From assembly GCF_040807025.1 (NCBI RefSeq), contig NC_090964.1, forward strand, positions 6,262,001 through 6,326,000: a DNA stretch of 64,000 bases, read 5' to 3'. The notes below the pieces were generated by a model that saw nothing but the letters and a program-made list of their open reading frames with translations, searched no databases and was not told where the DNA came from. Positions 51,376-63,928 of this stretch are shown piece by piece (position 1 is the stretch's first letter; each line of letters begins with the position of its first letter). The position numbers were made by a program, and so were the translations under genes. Origin of the DNA: Struthio camelus. Its lineage: Eukaryota > Chordata > Aves > Struthioniformes > Struthionidae.

Positions 51376-54300
51376 CCGCTGCTCGGAGACTGTGGCTAGA
51401 GGGCTGACCGAGCTCCTAATTCCCAGGCTGCAGAGGGACCCAGTTTAGCTCTGGGGTGGCTGCGGCAGCAACTCGCAGCTCCCCGCTTGCAGCAGGGACG
51501 TGCCTGTCACCTCGGCTCCGAGGTGTTTAGGAAGCAACGGGTGGCCAGCAAGGTTGCAAAAACTAAGGTTTGCAAAGAAGCACTTGGGGGGAGTGGTGTC
51601 GGCCCGCAACGGGGACTGTGCAGGTCAGCACGCAAGTCCCCACGGCCAGGGAGGACGGAGGCTGCAGGGTGGCCCCGCTACTGCCCCGAGGACGGCGGTT
51701 TCTGGTAGGTGGCATGTCTGACCACGGGAACATTTCTGCCTCGGCTCCCGTCACTGAGTTACAGTTTCAGAGACGTGATGGAAAAGCATGAATACACATT
51801 TTTTCCACCCCCTTTTTTTCCCTCCCCCACGTCACTCTCCAGCACATGCAAGGGCCAGGGTGATCGTTGGAGCATCGCTTCCCCTGCCCCGGGCAGCACA
51901 GCACCGCCGTGGCCATCCTTCGGCCAAGGACCAAGGCAGCTGCCAGCCGGCCCGTCGCTCCTCTGCCCTCAGTTTTGCAGGTAAACAGGGTCTGCTCGGC
52001 GCTGCTCCGAATATAAAGAACTCCTGGCGAAGGGCGATGCAGCGCCGGGGTCTCTGGAGGAATCATGTGCTAATGCCCTTACGTTTCGCATGCGGTGAGT
52101 CATCCAAGCCCTTTGAGGATCCAGGCTGCGCTAGGATACGGAGGAAGGTAGAAGCACAAGGCGAGAGGAAAAATTACTTCTCTCTTAAGATATCTTGGCT
52201 CCAGCAAGGAAAAAAAAATGTCCCTTCTCTGCGGCTGCCCCAGCATGAATTGGGAAGGTTTGAGCACTTGCTGTTTATAGGGTGGCCCAGAAAAGAGGCT
52301 CATTCAGCAGAGGAATGGGAGCACTTAGTCGGGGAACATTTCCAGCCATTAAACGCAGCATGATTATTAGCATTTTTCTTCCCTCAGTAACTGGAATCCC
52401 TTTGCGTAGGGGAAGGTGGGTATTTCTACCTGGGGCGTCGGGTGCCGTCTCCCAGGAAATCGCTTTGAATCACTTAACGTGATGCATCTCCACGTGAGCC
52501 AGGGAAAACTGGTCCTCGAGCATCCCAAAGAGCAAAGAAGCAGCGGCGGATGCGGGCGCCACAGAGGTAAAATGCAATCGATTGATAACAAAGTAAATTC
52601 TCCCTTTGCCATCAGACCCACGCAGAGCAGGTCGGAAAGCAGCCGGCCCGGGCCCGCAGGCCAGCCGTACCCAGGGTGGCATGGGAGGGTGCACCCAGCA
52701 CCCAGGGCCTTTTGCAAAAGGCAGATCAGAAAATGCAAGCTGAACTCAGGCCAGAAGAAAGTCGGACACCCTCAAGGTGGCTCCGGGCATGTTGCGCCTC
52801 CTTCCCTCCCCGCCGGCCGACAGCATCTGGGCGTGCAGTGCCCCGTCCGTGCTCTCGCCTTCCTGCACCCGCAGCCGGGCGCGAGCCGCCGCGTAGCTGC
52901 GTGCTATTATAATTATTCCTCCTTCCCGTGTTTGTCAGAGGGGGGGATTTCCAGGGCAGGCGATGACAGGCGCCTGCTGCTGCCACCGAGGAGGCTGCCG
53001 TTCGGCGGCGACGGGTGCAACCAGCCCACCGCCTGGCGCCGGGGCTCCAGCCGCTGCCAACGCGGCGGGATGCTAAAGGAAGCGCTGGGTTCTGGGTGAC
53101 AAAGCGTCGCCCGATGGCGCAGCTCTGCGGACTCCCCGTGGCCTTTTAGGCCCTGTTTTTGCCGCCGTTGCTGACCCGTTCTCCGGTGCGGGAGGCGATG
53201 GGGACCTTTCCCGTGTGAGAGCCACCGGGCTCCTTGGTGGCCGTGAGGGAGGATGGAGCCGGGGGGGTGCCCGGCAGCCTGAACCGAGGCAGGAGGAGGA
53301 AATCCTTTAAATAACAGCATTTTACCTTAAAGCAACACCTCCCACGGCGAGTCACCTGCGCCGGGAGACGGGATTTGCATCTCAGACGCAACCTCCCTTC
53401 CCAGACCGGTGCAGTGAAAACCTTAGGGGGGGAAAAAATATATTTCCAGCCTACACCCCATATCGGTAAACTAATACCTCATGTTAGGAGAGGGCTTTCT
53501 TTAGCTGAACGATTTCTTCAGGTGTTGGCCATTTAATAGCGCTTTTAAACACTTGTGTTTGGCTCTCAGCCGCTTAACCTGGGAAACGGGCAGCTGGCGT
53601 TGAACAGGGACGCTGGCATTTTGTGTTTAGCAAATATATGTCTATATTTAGATAGATACACAGCTAGATATGAAAGAAGAGATGTTTCAATCATTAAGCC
53701 ACCGCTTTCGGTTTCTCCTTATTATTATTCTTTATTTAACCACAGGTTGGGCTGGCCAACCACCCCCTGGGGACATGCTGGCTCAAACTGCAGGATTTCT
53801 GCACTAAAAAAGGTTCTGCCAAAAAAAAAAAAAAGACTAAATCTGCCCCGCCGATTCGCCCAGCGGGGTCGCTGCACGGGGGTCCCAGAGCCGAGGTCGT
53901 CTCCGGCCCCGGCTCGCCTCCCGCCGGCTCCCCACCAGCCGCGGCGGAGGAAGAGCGGGGGCGGCCGGGAGGAAGGCTGCACGCTTCTCCGCACGCCGCG
54001 GGCTGCTCACGCAGCAGCCGCGGGCGGTGGGGGGGAGATTTTTCTGCCTTTCAGCAGAAGAAAGCAGAGGGAGAGGGGAAGAGAGGCGAGAAATCGCCTT
54101 CTCTAATCAGCTGGCTCAGGTTTTCCAAGCTGGAGAGGAGGCAGGAGGGAGACGGAGGGCGAGAGCAAGATGCCTTTGAAGCTGCGGGAAATATTAATGA
54201 GCCGGCTGAGAGCTGCTGCTGTCGTCAGCGCTTTTTTGTCTTCCAGTCCGGCGGGTAGCAAACGTCCTTCACGCGCTCGCCTGCCTCGAAGGGGCGAGCG

Positions 54301-57300
54301 GCGGCGGGCGCAGCGGCGCACCGCCGCCGGGGGCTGGGACGAGGGATGCCCCTTCCCTTCGGGCATCCTCCTCCGCTCCCTCCCAGCTCCAAACCAGCCG
54401 GCAAACGGGGACGCGGCAGCCCTAAAGCACCGCGGCGGGTGGAAGCGGAGCGAGGTTTGGGGAGAGACTTCAAGGGCTTCGCGCGGGGCTGGCACCGGCA
54501 CGGCGATGCACCCGCTCTGCTGAGGCCGGCCAGCTCGTGACAGCGCCGGGAAGCGGCTCAGAGCCGGCGCTGCCCGCAGGGACCGCAGCACTGCTGCAGG
54601 GCCGGGAGAGCCGGCTCGGCTCCCCGAGCCTCCCAGCCCCGCCGTGCTCACGGTTAGCCCTTTCGTTTCTCTTTTCTCCCCACTTCTGCAAGGTAATTTC
54701 CCTCCTAATTAGGCTATTTTAAGGGCAGATTGCAAAGCTCCTCACCGCTGACTGGTACAGTACTAAAGCAGCGGGATAAACCCGGAGCCCTTTCCCTTCC
54801 CGCTGGGCAGCGGAGGAGCTCGTAATCCGTCCAGCCGGCTGGGCTGCCCTCCCGTCCCTGCCGGGCAGCCGGCAGATGGGCTCTTAATGAAGACAGTGAG
54901 TTACGGGCTTGGGTTTTTCCTTCTGACGAGCCGAGAGCGCCTGCGCGCCAGCGACCTCCCCTCACTGGCTGGCTCCTTGCTTTCCGCCAGCCCCGGGACC
55001 CCCGGCTGCGCGGCGTCCCCGTCCGACCCTCTGCACCCCCCAACCCGACGAGCTCGATGGACGTCAGCTGCTGCAACAGCCAGAAAGGTGGGAGAGGCGC
55101 CGCTTGGCCGGGGTCTCGTCCGTCCGGCGGAGCCGTCAAACCCGGGTGACCGGTCCCGCGGCACCAGGGGCTTCTCCCAAGGCCGCCAACGGCGCGATCC
55201 GGCTTGGAGGTAAAGCCACCTGCCCTCGGATGCGCCTGGCCGGGCTGGGTGTCCCTTACAGGCGGCGGAGAGCTGGCCCGAAGGAGGCCACCACGTTTCA
55301 GGGTCTGCGTCGCCAAGCGGGACGGCACCTAAGCAGTGGTGCCGTGCACGCTCCGGGGAAAGCCGCCAGCGCAGCCCTTGCCTGCATTCCCGCGCCTTTC
55401 CCCCAAAGCCGCTTGATCCCCCCCGGACCAACACCCGCTCAATGCGCTTGGAGCAGCCGTTTACGAAATCGCTTGACTACTTCATTCGCTGTTTATTGAG
55501 TGGTTGTTACTCAGTCACGGCAATCGATGCTGCCAGCTGAAGCCCCGGACTCCCTGGCCCGGTGGCAGGAGTCGGGGTGGGAGCAGCGCCGGCCCCGGCC
55601 CCGTCGTTTCTGGCCGGCGCGACAAGGCTGGTGGCTCTCGCCGGCTGGGCCGGAAGCACCGGGACGGGCTCCGCTCCGCTGCCCGGCATTGCTCCCGGCA
55701 GCCGCAAAAAAAACCGTGGCATGGACCCGCCACCTTCTGGGTCCCTTTGGATGGAGGAGGTGACACCCTTCCTGGGGCCTCTCTGGAGGCCACCGTGATA
55801 AGGCCGGGACAGAGGCCAGCGGGCACCTGATTTTTATCAGGTTGGGACCCGAAGCAAAGCAAAAGTCCCAGCCCCTGGCGCTGGCACGGCCAGCGGGGAA
55901 GGAGGGAGCGGGGAGGCAGAGCCGTAGCGCAGCACCGCAGCAAACCGGGCAGCTTTATCGCCTTCTTTAAAGCTTTGAGGGCAGTTCCTGGGGCCGAAAG
56001 GCATCCTGACATAGGGGGAAGGTTTCAAAAGAAAACATCCAGCCAACAAGCAATATTGTCGGCTCTTCTGCTCTGCTTTTCAACCAGGAGACCCAGCTTG
56101 GACAAACCGGTGAGGAGCTGCGGTAATAAATGCAGTGACCGACGGGCTTTGCTTGGGCTCCGGACAAGCCCGTGTCCAGCCAGGCACCGCCGGGCTCCGG
56201 CCGATCCCGGCTCCTTCGAGGCTCCCAAAGACTAAACCTTGGAGGCGAGCCCTCGCCTTTCCAAACCCCTAAAGATCCTGCCGCCAAGCGGAGCGCTGGT
56301 GCCGGTCGCGCCGCTGCCCGCTGCCGTCGCGCCGGGCCGGGGAAGCCGTGCTGCCTGGAGCGGGGGCTGGCGCCCCGGCGGGAGCAGGCTTTCAGGCTTT
56401 CAGCTGGCTGCGAAAAGTGCCTGAGTCGCACGTATAAAATACCCTATTAACCGGCAGCGCTCAATCATACGCTTTTGCTTCCCTGGCTTTCTTCACATCT
56501 TGGGTCTCTGCAGGGACCGACTGGCAGGAAAGCAAAGTGCTCGTCAAAGCCAGAAGCCCTTTTTCTGCAGTGCCTGACGCTGATTTCTCCGGCTTCGAGC
56601 CAGGCAAATTTCCGTCTTCCAGCCCAAAACCTTCTGTGTTTTTCCACTGGGGCAGCGGACCCCTCCTCTCCTCCTCCAGCCCCAGATCAGCTCGCGCCGG
56701 CAGCCGCGGAGAGGGGGAAACGTTTGCATGAGTGAGAATAAGTAAAAGGGGGGCACCGAGGTCTGCGCCCGGGGCAGGAGCCACCGAACCGGAGCCACGG
56801 GAGCGGAGCCAGGCTGAACCCGGCGATTCGGCGCGGCTCACTTAGAGAAGCAGATGAGGAGGTTTCCAGCTGGGTTGAGGCTGACCTGGATTCCCGACAT
56901 CAAAGACACCCCCGTCCTCCGCAGAGGAGAGCTTGGAGGACGTGAAGCGACGCGCCGAGGCTGGAGCACCGCCGGGCTCAGGCAGATCTGTCTCTCCGCC
57001 ACGTCCGACCTGGGACCTGGCCCCGCGGTGGCTTTGCTGCGGTCGCTGGTGGGATCTCGGCTGCCTGGAGCATCTCCAGGCTTGAGACAGAGTTGGGAAG
57101 TGAGGAAGCTTTCCAACCCTCCTTCCCCGTCTCCGGTCATGGCAGGAGCCTGCAGCCCTGCGCCGGGTGCCAGGGCACGTCGGGATACAGTGCATGACCC
57201 CCCCCCCGAACCCAAATTCACCCCAGGGGAAACCGGGGCATCCCCCGAGGGACGGCCAGCCAGGGAGCCCGAATGGCCCCAGACTACCTGGGAAGACAAA

Positions 57301-60300
57301 CCCCGTGCCGGGCTCGCCTTGGGGAGCCACCCTTGGCCCCACACCGGGGATGGGGTAATCCTGGCAAATGAAGGCAGCGTAATCCTGAGGCCTGGCCACT
57401 GTGGCCAGGGGCTGCGGCAGGAAGCTAAAAAGCTGCAGAAAAAGCAGGTATTTTATACGCTAAGGAGGAGAACTATTTCCTCCGTGAGCAGGGCGGTGAA
57501 AGGTGTCCCGGGGAGTCTGACGCAGGTCTTGGCTCACCCTGTCCCGGTGGTACGGGAACAGGCACCTGCAACCCGCCGGCAGAGCAGCGGGGGACGGACA
57601 AACGGCACGGACCGGCCGTACTTCCGTAGGGCTCCCCGGCCGGTGCGCTCGCCGCGTCCCACCCGGCTGATCCCCGCCGGGGATGGGGCCTGGGAAGCGG
57701 CAGCCCCAGGCACCCCGCGGGGGCAGCGAGCCCAGGGCTCACGTTCGCCCCGATTCCCTCCGCCGCCGGCTCGCACCCTAATTTTTCCATCGCAGAAGGG
57801 TTCAGCTCGGGCTCCCAGCATCATGCTGCGGATATCCCCCCCCACCTTCTCCGCGGGGCGTTTCATTTACGAGATGACTCACGGGTTGTTAATGCTCCCG
57901 ATGTGCATCGGAGGGAAAGCGGAGCCGCTCGCTCCGAGCGGGAGCAGCCGGAGGACGGCTCGGGCCCCCCCCAAATCCGGGGAGCTGCTGCCAGTTTCCA
58001 ATCAGTGCCCCATTGTCAGCCGAAGGCAGCCCTGGGTTTGGGGGGGGGGGGGAATGTCTAAATAAGCAACAATTAGGAAAAAAAGGCTCTGGCGGGGAGC
58101 GAGTCCCCGGGGTTGAGCGGTGTTTTGGTGCCCGGCGCTGCTGGCGCGGCTCGGCGAGGCTCATGGCACACGTCCTCATCGGAGACGCGGGCCGGGTGCC
58201 GCAGCCCCGCTGGGGGAAACAAAGGGCTGAAAGGGTGAAGAAGGGGATTTTAAAGATTTAATGCCGCAAATATTAAAGCCCTGCTGCACATTTTTCAAGG
58301 AGCCTGGTTACGCTGCTGATGCACCTCGTGTCTGTGCGGTGGAAACCACCTGGGCGCAACGTCACCGGCGCGAGCCCCGGGGGCCACGGCCGCTGCCGAG
58401 GGGAGAGCAGCGCTCGGGAGGGACCGGCGCTCCCGGCTTGGCCTCCAGCCGCGGCCATCTCCCCGTGCAAACAGCCAGCGCAAGCGCCTCTCGGAGACAG
58501 GCTGCCTGCACGCAGCGCGGAGGAAAGAAGGCTGCGGAAAACCCCTCTCGCCGCTCCTCCGAGTGCAACGGCGAGGGAGCGCAGCAGCTCGCCTAATTTT
58601 AACTCCCCTGACGGACGGGCATTGTTCGTTCCCAGCAGCTGCCCCGCGAGGCAGGAAAACACACGGAGCTGCTGACACGTGGAAACCTAAACCCACAAAT
58701 CAGCCCGTTTTCCTCTTCAGGGGCCGATGTAGCTGGAGCGGGCGGCGGTGGGAGGGGAAGCGGCGAGCCGCGCGGAGGATGCGGGGATGGCGGAGGCAGA
58801 GGGGAGCCGGAGCTCAGCGGGGACCCGCGGGGTTGGGCTGATTTGCGCTCGCGAGCATCTGGCCCCTTCGCTCCCTTTCTCGCAATCCCCAAAGCGTCAG
58901 ATTTGCAGACCGGAGCAACGCGCTGCCCATCCCACTCGCCGGCGATTGCCCGGGGGGCGAGCCTGCTCTCGCCCCGCATCGCACCGGCCTCTCTGGTTTC
59001 TCATACACGCGACGGAGAGGACCAGGGATGCTCCGAGCACGTTGGGCCACTCTGAAGGGGCTGCGCTGGGATGGGGTGGCTCAGGCCCTGAAGAAGTGGG
59101 CAAAAAAAAAAAAAAGCTCGAGGGAGCAGGTGGGGTAGAGAAATCCCATTTGCAAGGGAGGACTGGTGTATTAGGGGAGGGAGGGACAGACAGACGCCGG
59201 GGTTGGCGTGCCATTGCCCCTCGCACCGACTCTGCAACCACAGCCGATGGCTCCTGACACGGCGCTCCAGGTCCCCGGCCCCCTCCTGCAGAAACCAGCT
59301 GGAGGCGGCATGGGGAATTGCTGGCTGGGAAGGGATGTCCCAGGAGACAAATGAATGTCCCTGGGAATGACGGGCAGGACACCAGGGCTGACGTCCTCCC
59401 CCAGCACCGCTGCATCCTCCCCAGCACCGCACTGCGCCCCCGTGGGGGGACAAGCCCCTGTTTGGGAGCTCCCAGCACCCACGGGATGCCTCCCAGCACC
59501 ATGTCACCCGGACCTGCCTCTCGGAGCCGGCGGGTCCCCGTTCCCGCGCGGGATCCCCTCCCAGGGCGCCGGCGGGCTCCGAACGGGTGCTGGGGTCGGT
59601 CAGCCACGAACCAGCCCCGCGAGGCCGTTTCTGTAGCAGGAGGGGGGATTGTAGCCCATCCTGCTCTGCGCAGGTTGCTGTCTGCCTGCGGAAACCCGTC
59701 TGTCCCCGCGCGCGATAACCTCTCCTCCCAGCTCCGTCATCTCTGAGGGCTTCGCGCCCTCAAGGCGAGACGGCTCCGCCAAGCACAAGCGAAAGGGGCT
59801 GCTGGGCTCGACAGGACCGATTTCTTGCCGGCGCCACGGTTGCTTCCTTCCCGGCAGGAGGAGCTGCGTTTGCTACAAAGAGCAAATCCGGCCCAACGGA
59901 GCCCCTCTCTTGGCAGGGTGCGGATGAAACAGGAAACTTTCCAACCCGCATCTGCTTTTGACTTCTGGCGTTCTGCATTTGTCGAGGGTTTTTATTCATT
60001 TGCTACTACAATGAGGTTTTTTGGGTTTTTTTTTTTCCCCTTTTGAGCTCAGGCACCGGCGCTGCCATGCTCTATCGCATCACCAAACGCTGCCGTTGAA
60101 GGCGAGCAGAAAAGCATGCAAAGCGCGGGGCAGATTTTGGGAGAGGCCCCGGTGCTGGGCGGGCGCTGAGCCCCGCCGCCGTCCCCTGAGCGCTGCAGGC
60201 ATCTGCTCTTTCCCGTCCCCGCCTGTCCGACTGCGGATGCTAAGTGCCACGTCTGTGCGGTGTTTGCTTTCAAAGTAAAACATTGTGCAGACCAAAATCT

Positions 60301-60600
60301 GCTTGTGTACCATCAGGAGGTGAGAAAGCAGCCCCCGAACCAAAAGGAACCCCAGAGAAAACCCAGGCAGTTCGGCGGCTGCCAAAAGCGCCGCTCGCCC
60401 AGACCTAAAGCCTCCGCGTCCAGCTGCCCCAGCTAAAAGCTACAGCCCCATCGGGCACCTACCAAAATCCAGTGAAAAGGGAAGCGCTGGGAAGGATGGA
60501 GGGGAATGGGAATAAAAAATAGAGCTTCCCTCTAAGTGTCACAGCGCTGAGTTGTCCCAGCCAGGATTAAAGCTGCCTGCCCTGCTGCAAGGCCTGAACG
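51376..60600. other. Intergenic region, no gene seen
   Basis: GC-rich sequence with long but unconserved open frames, the longest at 56854-58065 (403 codons). It includes AT-rich patches at 53420-53740, A-runs at 53819 and 59101, and TATA/ATT-rich stretches without a linked gene. No exon is supported. Confidence 0.45.
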
Positions 60601-60604
60601 CAGA

Positions 60605-60830
60605 CAGGACGGAGAGAAAAGGCACGTTACATATCACTGTCGTTTGGAGTTATTGAGAGCTGGGAAAGCCTTGGGAGAAAAATCAGCCGCCGTTATCTTT
60701 CCTCTTTCATTAACATTCAGAGATTCCCCTGGATTTTGACTGGAGTCCTGCCAAGGCACATTTACAGTTCCCACGTGATATTTTTTACGGCCATTTTAAT
60801 TAAAACCGATAAATTCCTGAGGGGAAGAGG
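60605..60830. promoter_or_regulatory. AT-rich candidate conserved element C
   Basis: This AT-rich block carries a GATA-type TTATCT near 60695, CATTAACATTC near 60707, CACGTGATATT near 60773 and a perfect 12-bp palindrome TTTTAATTAAAA (60794-60805). It lies about 3.1 kb upstream of the terminal gene. Confidence 0.35.
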
Positions 60831-62730
60831 GTCTTCCCCTGGTGAAATACGCTTTGTCAAGTTTGCGGCCTCTAACTAAATCAAAACGCGGCTGCCAGCA
60901 GCCACGGCCGTAAATTCCTGCCGACATGCCCCCCGCTCGCCCCGCAGACGAGCAACGCCGAGCCTTGCCCAGCCGTTCCCCGACGGCCTCGGGAATCACT
61001 CGCTCCATAGCGATGTGATTGAACGTCTCTCCCAGGAGCGGCAGGGGTTGTCTGAAGGTGCCGGGAGAGGCAGCTCCGCGGCGTTATCCAAAGCCCAGGG
61101 GAGAAAATACGAGCGCGGGCGATGCCGCGGGAGCCGCTGCCGGGACGAGGATCTTCGCTCTGAACCCGGCAGGGGAAATAAAGTGAGACCAAAGATGAGG
61201 GCAGGGAGAAAAGTTGCACGTGGGAATTCCCGGCGGCCCTACTCCCACCCGGCCGTGCAGGGAAGCAGCTCCTTTGCTCCGCACGCCTCGGCGGCGGTGG
61301 CGACCGGGGGGCCGCGGGCTCCCCTCCCCGGTGCCCTCCCTGCCTCAGTTTCCCCCATTTCAGAGGCACCTTTGGCAGTGGCCCGGCGCGTTCATGTGCC
61401 GCGGCACTCGGCAAGCCGAGCGGCAGCAGCTGAACCCGAGCAGATAAACAGCAAAGCCCTTTAAAGATTCTCAATTTGTTTTATGCATCCGCTGGGTTTA
61501 TTTTTAACATTCCGGCTAAAAAAAAATTTAAAAAGCCCAAGCTGAGCCGAGAGGACGCGTTTGCTGGAAACTGCCAGCATGGCTTTGCTCTTACAGGCAG
61601 TCGCTTGGAAGAGGGTCAGCCCAGGGTCTCCATCCCCGCGCGGAGCCACGCGGACGTATCGGAGATGAGCCCTCTTCCAAAGAGCTGCTCAGCCCCTCGA
61701 AGCCAAGCTAAAAGCGCTCGCAGACCCCGGCGTTTCCCTCCGGAAACGGGACGGAGCAGTAGCCAGACTGCGTCAGAGCTGTGCAGAGCCGAGAGCAGCA
61801 GTGCTGCTCCTGGCCTGGGAGGCCGTTTGCGCTTGAGGAGGGCACCCGATCCCACAGGTTGCTGGAGGGATGCACACGTGGCACACGTCCGTCCGCCCCG
61901 CCGGGGTTGTGGCACCCCTCAGGAAGCGCTGAGCTCCCACACTCGGCTCCAGCCGGGGCTGTGCACCAGCACTGTGTTTCTAGTGAACTCAGCAGCTCCC
62001 CAAACCGAGCTCCCAGGTGGTCTTGGCAAGGAGGAGCCGTCACAAGAAAAGCAGCATCCTGCAGCCCGCAGATGCAGATGCACCTCTATTTCACCCAGGC
62101 TACAGCCGCCCCCTCCCTGCGCACAACGGGGAGGCCGGCATCGCAGATGACCTCCTGCTTTCTCAGCCCCAAATCTTTCCTCTCTGCCAGCAGAAGGGGT
62201 TTTTCTCTTTTGGGAAAATTTGATCCCAGCTGCCCGAGGCACAGAGGCCGCACCAAGCCTCCTGCAAGGATGCAAGGTCCAGCACCCCAAAGCGAAGGCA
62301 AAGAGCACGCTAAAGCTGCCTGTGAGCTCCCAATTCCTGGCTCCCATGTCCGTCGCACCGGGCCTTTGGCACGTAGCCGGCACTGTTCTCCCACCAGACA
62401 GCTCACTCCTGGGACAATGTATATTTTTGCCTCCTTAGTGGTCTGACGACCTGTTTCCCATTCAGCCTATCAGATGAATGAAGAACTGTTAATTCTCTCC
62501 TAGGCACTTTTACAAGACTCTCACTGAAATATCTGGATGCTTCCAACAATACAGGATTTTTATGCTTGCAGAGTGCTACACAGGCTGAAAACCCCATCTC
62601 CAGGGCTGAACCCAGCTGCCGACAGTACCTGGCCTTCGGATACCCCGTTCCCTCGTGAACCAAAGGCATGCGAACCAGCAGCCTCTTCCCTGGCCAAGCC
62701 CACCTCCATCCCTAGGCACCTGCTCCCCTG
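60831..62730. other. Intergenic region, no gene seen
   Basis: No exon or transposon is recognised. A CCTCAGTTTCCCC SINE-like core on the minus strand lies at 61341-61355. Confidence 0.45.
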
Positions 62731-62925
62731 TAGCATCTTCCTCAAATCCCCCCCTGCAACATCCCCCCTAATCCCCCACCCCAGAGCATCCCCCTAAATT
62801 GCCTACCCTAGTGCATCCCCCCCTAATCCCCCACCCCAGAGCATCCCCCCAAATTGCCCACCCTAGAGCATCCTCCCAAATCACTCACCACAGAACATCC
62901 CCCTAAATCCCCCCCAGCATCCCTC
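62731..62925. repeat. Minisatellite, about 29-30-bp unit, six to seven copies
   Basis: The unit is built on AGCATCCCCCTAAAT then CCCACCCTAG. Copies start near 62731, 62756, 62784, 62812, 62840, 62866 and 62894. Units differ by point changes and one-base C-run length differences. The strand is strongly C-rich. Confidence 0.85.
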
Positions 62926-63404
62926 CCTCAGCCCGGAGGTCCCTGCCTGCCTCTCCATCACACTGGGGGTCCCTCTGCCCCCCAAGGACGAGCCCGAACA
63001 GCTCTGGGCTGCCCTGTGCAGTGGGGCTGGGGCAGCCCAGCCTCCCCCTCGGCCTGGGCTGTGGGTTTATTCGGGGAGGGGGGGGCGCACAGTGCTCTGG
63101 GCACCACTGCTTGGGGACCGGGATGGCAGAACCCCCCCCCAGGAGGTGATGGGGTGTCGGGGGGTTATAGCAGGAGCAAAGCAGTGGGAGAAAAGGCACA
63201 GACAGAGCTGGGGAAGGGGACAGAGCCACCCCAGCCTTGCTTTGAGGACACGGGGCTGTTTGCCCCCCCCTTCCTCCAAAGAAGCAAACCCCCCAAAGCC
63301 CCGCAATTCGCCCAGTCCCCGCTTGCACCGAGCCCGCTCCCCCCGGCCCCTCTCTCCTCCCCAGCGCCCCGGGGTGCTCGGGACCGGCTCCCGCAGCGCT
63401 CACC

Positions 63405-63740
63405 GCCCCGGGGGGGGGTGGGGGGGGACAAGGACCGGGGGGCTGGTAGGCGTCGGGAGGGGAGGAGGAAAGCAGGCAGGGATGGGGGCAGGCATGGAGG
63501 GGGCTTGGGGGAGGCAGGGACCGGTGTGGGGGCCGGCGAGGAGAGACAGGCACCGGGGAGGGGGAAGGCAAAGATTGGGGGGGGGGTTGGCAGGGAGCGG
63601 CAGGCAGCAGGGACGGCGTGGGGCGGGGGGCAGGTAGGGACCCGCGGGCAGAAAAAGAGGCAGGTCCGGCTGGCGCAGCGGGGGAGGCAGGCGTTTGGGG
63701 GGGGGGGGGGAACCGGGGGTGGGGAGGCAGGCAGGGCCCG
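63405..63740. repeat. G-rich purine tract with imperfect GGGGCAGGCAGGGA repeats
   Basis: About 335 bp of strongly G-rich plus-strand sequence with many G-runs of three to ten and a recurrent GCAGGCAGGGA-type unit. It has high G-quadruplex potential and ends just before the promoter of the terminal gene. Confidence 0.75.
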
Positions 63741-63744
63741 GCCC

Positions 63745-63928
63745 CACGTGGCTCGCCGGGACGCGCCAGGTTGTATAAGAAATCCCAGTTCCCCCGCCCG
63801 GCTGCGGGGAGGCGGCGGCGGGGCGGCGCGCTCGGCGGCGGCGGCGGCGGGGCTCGAACCCGCGGCGCTCGGATGCGCGCGGCGGCCCGGGCGGGCTGCG
63901 CGCGGGCACCGCGGCCTCCCGCAGAGCC
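63745..63928 (+). promoter_or_regulatory. Promoter and 5' UTR of the terminal gene
   Basis: An E-box CACGTG (63745-63750) precedes a TATA-like TATAAGA (63774-63780). Transcription would start near 63804, giving a CpG-dense 5' UTR of about 125 nt rich in GGC/GCG repeats. Confidence 0.5.

Noticed and set aside
56854-58065. 403-codon plus-strand open frame in the intergenic region
   Set aside because: No motif, transmembrane segment or family match, and GC-rich composition makes long frames likely by chance.
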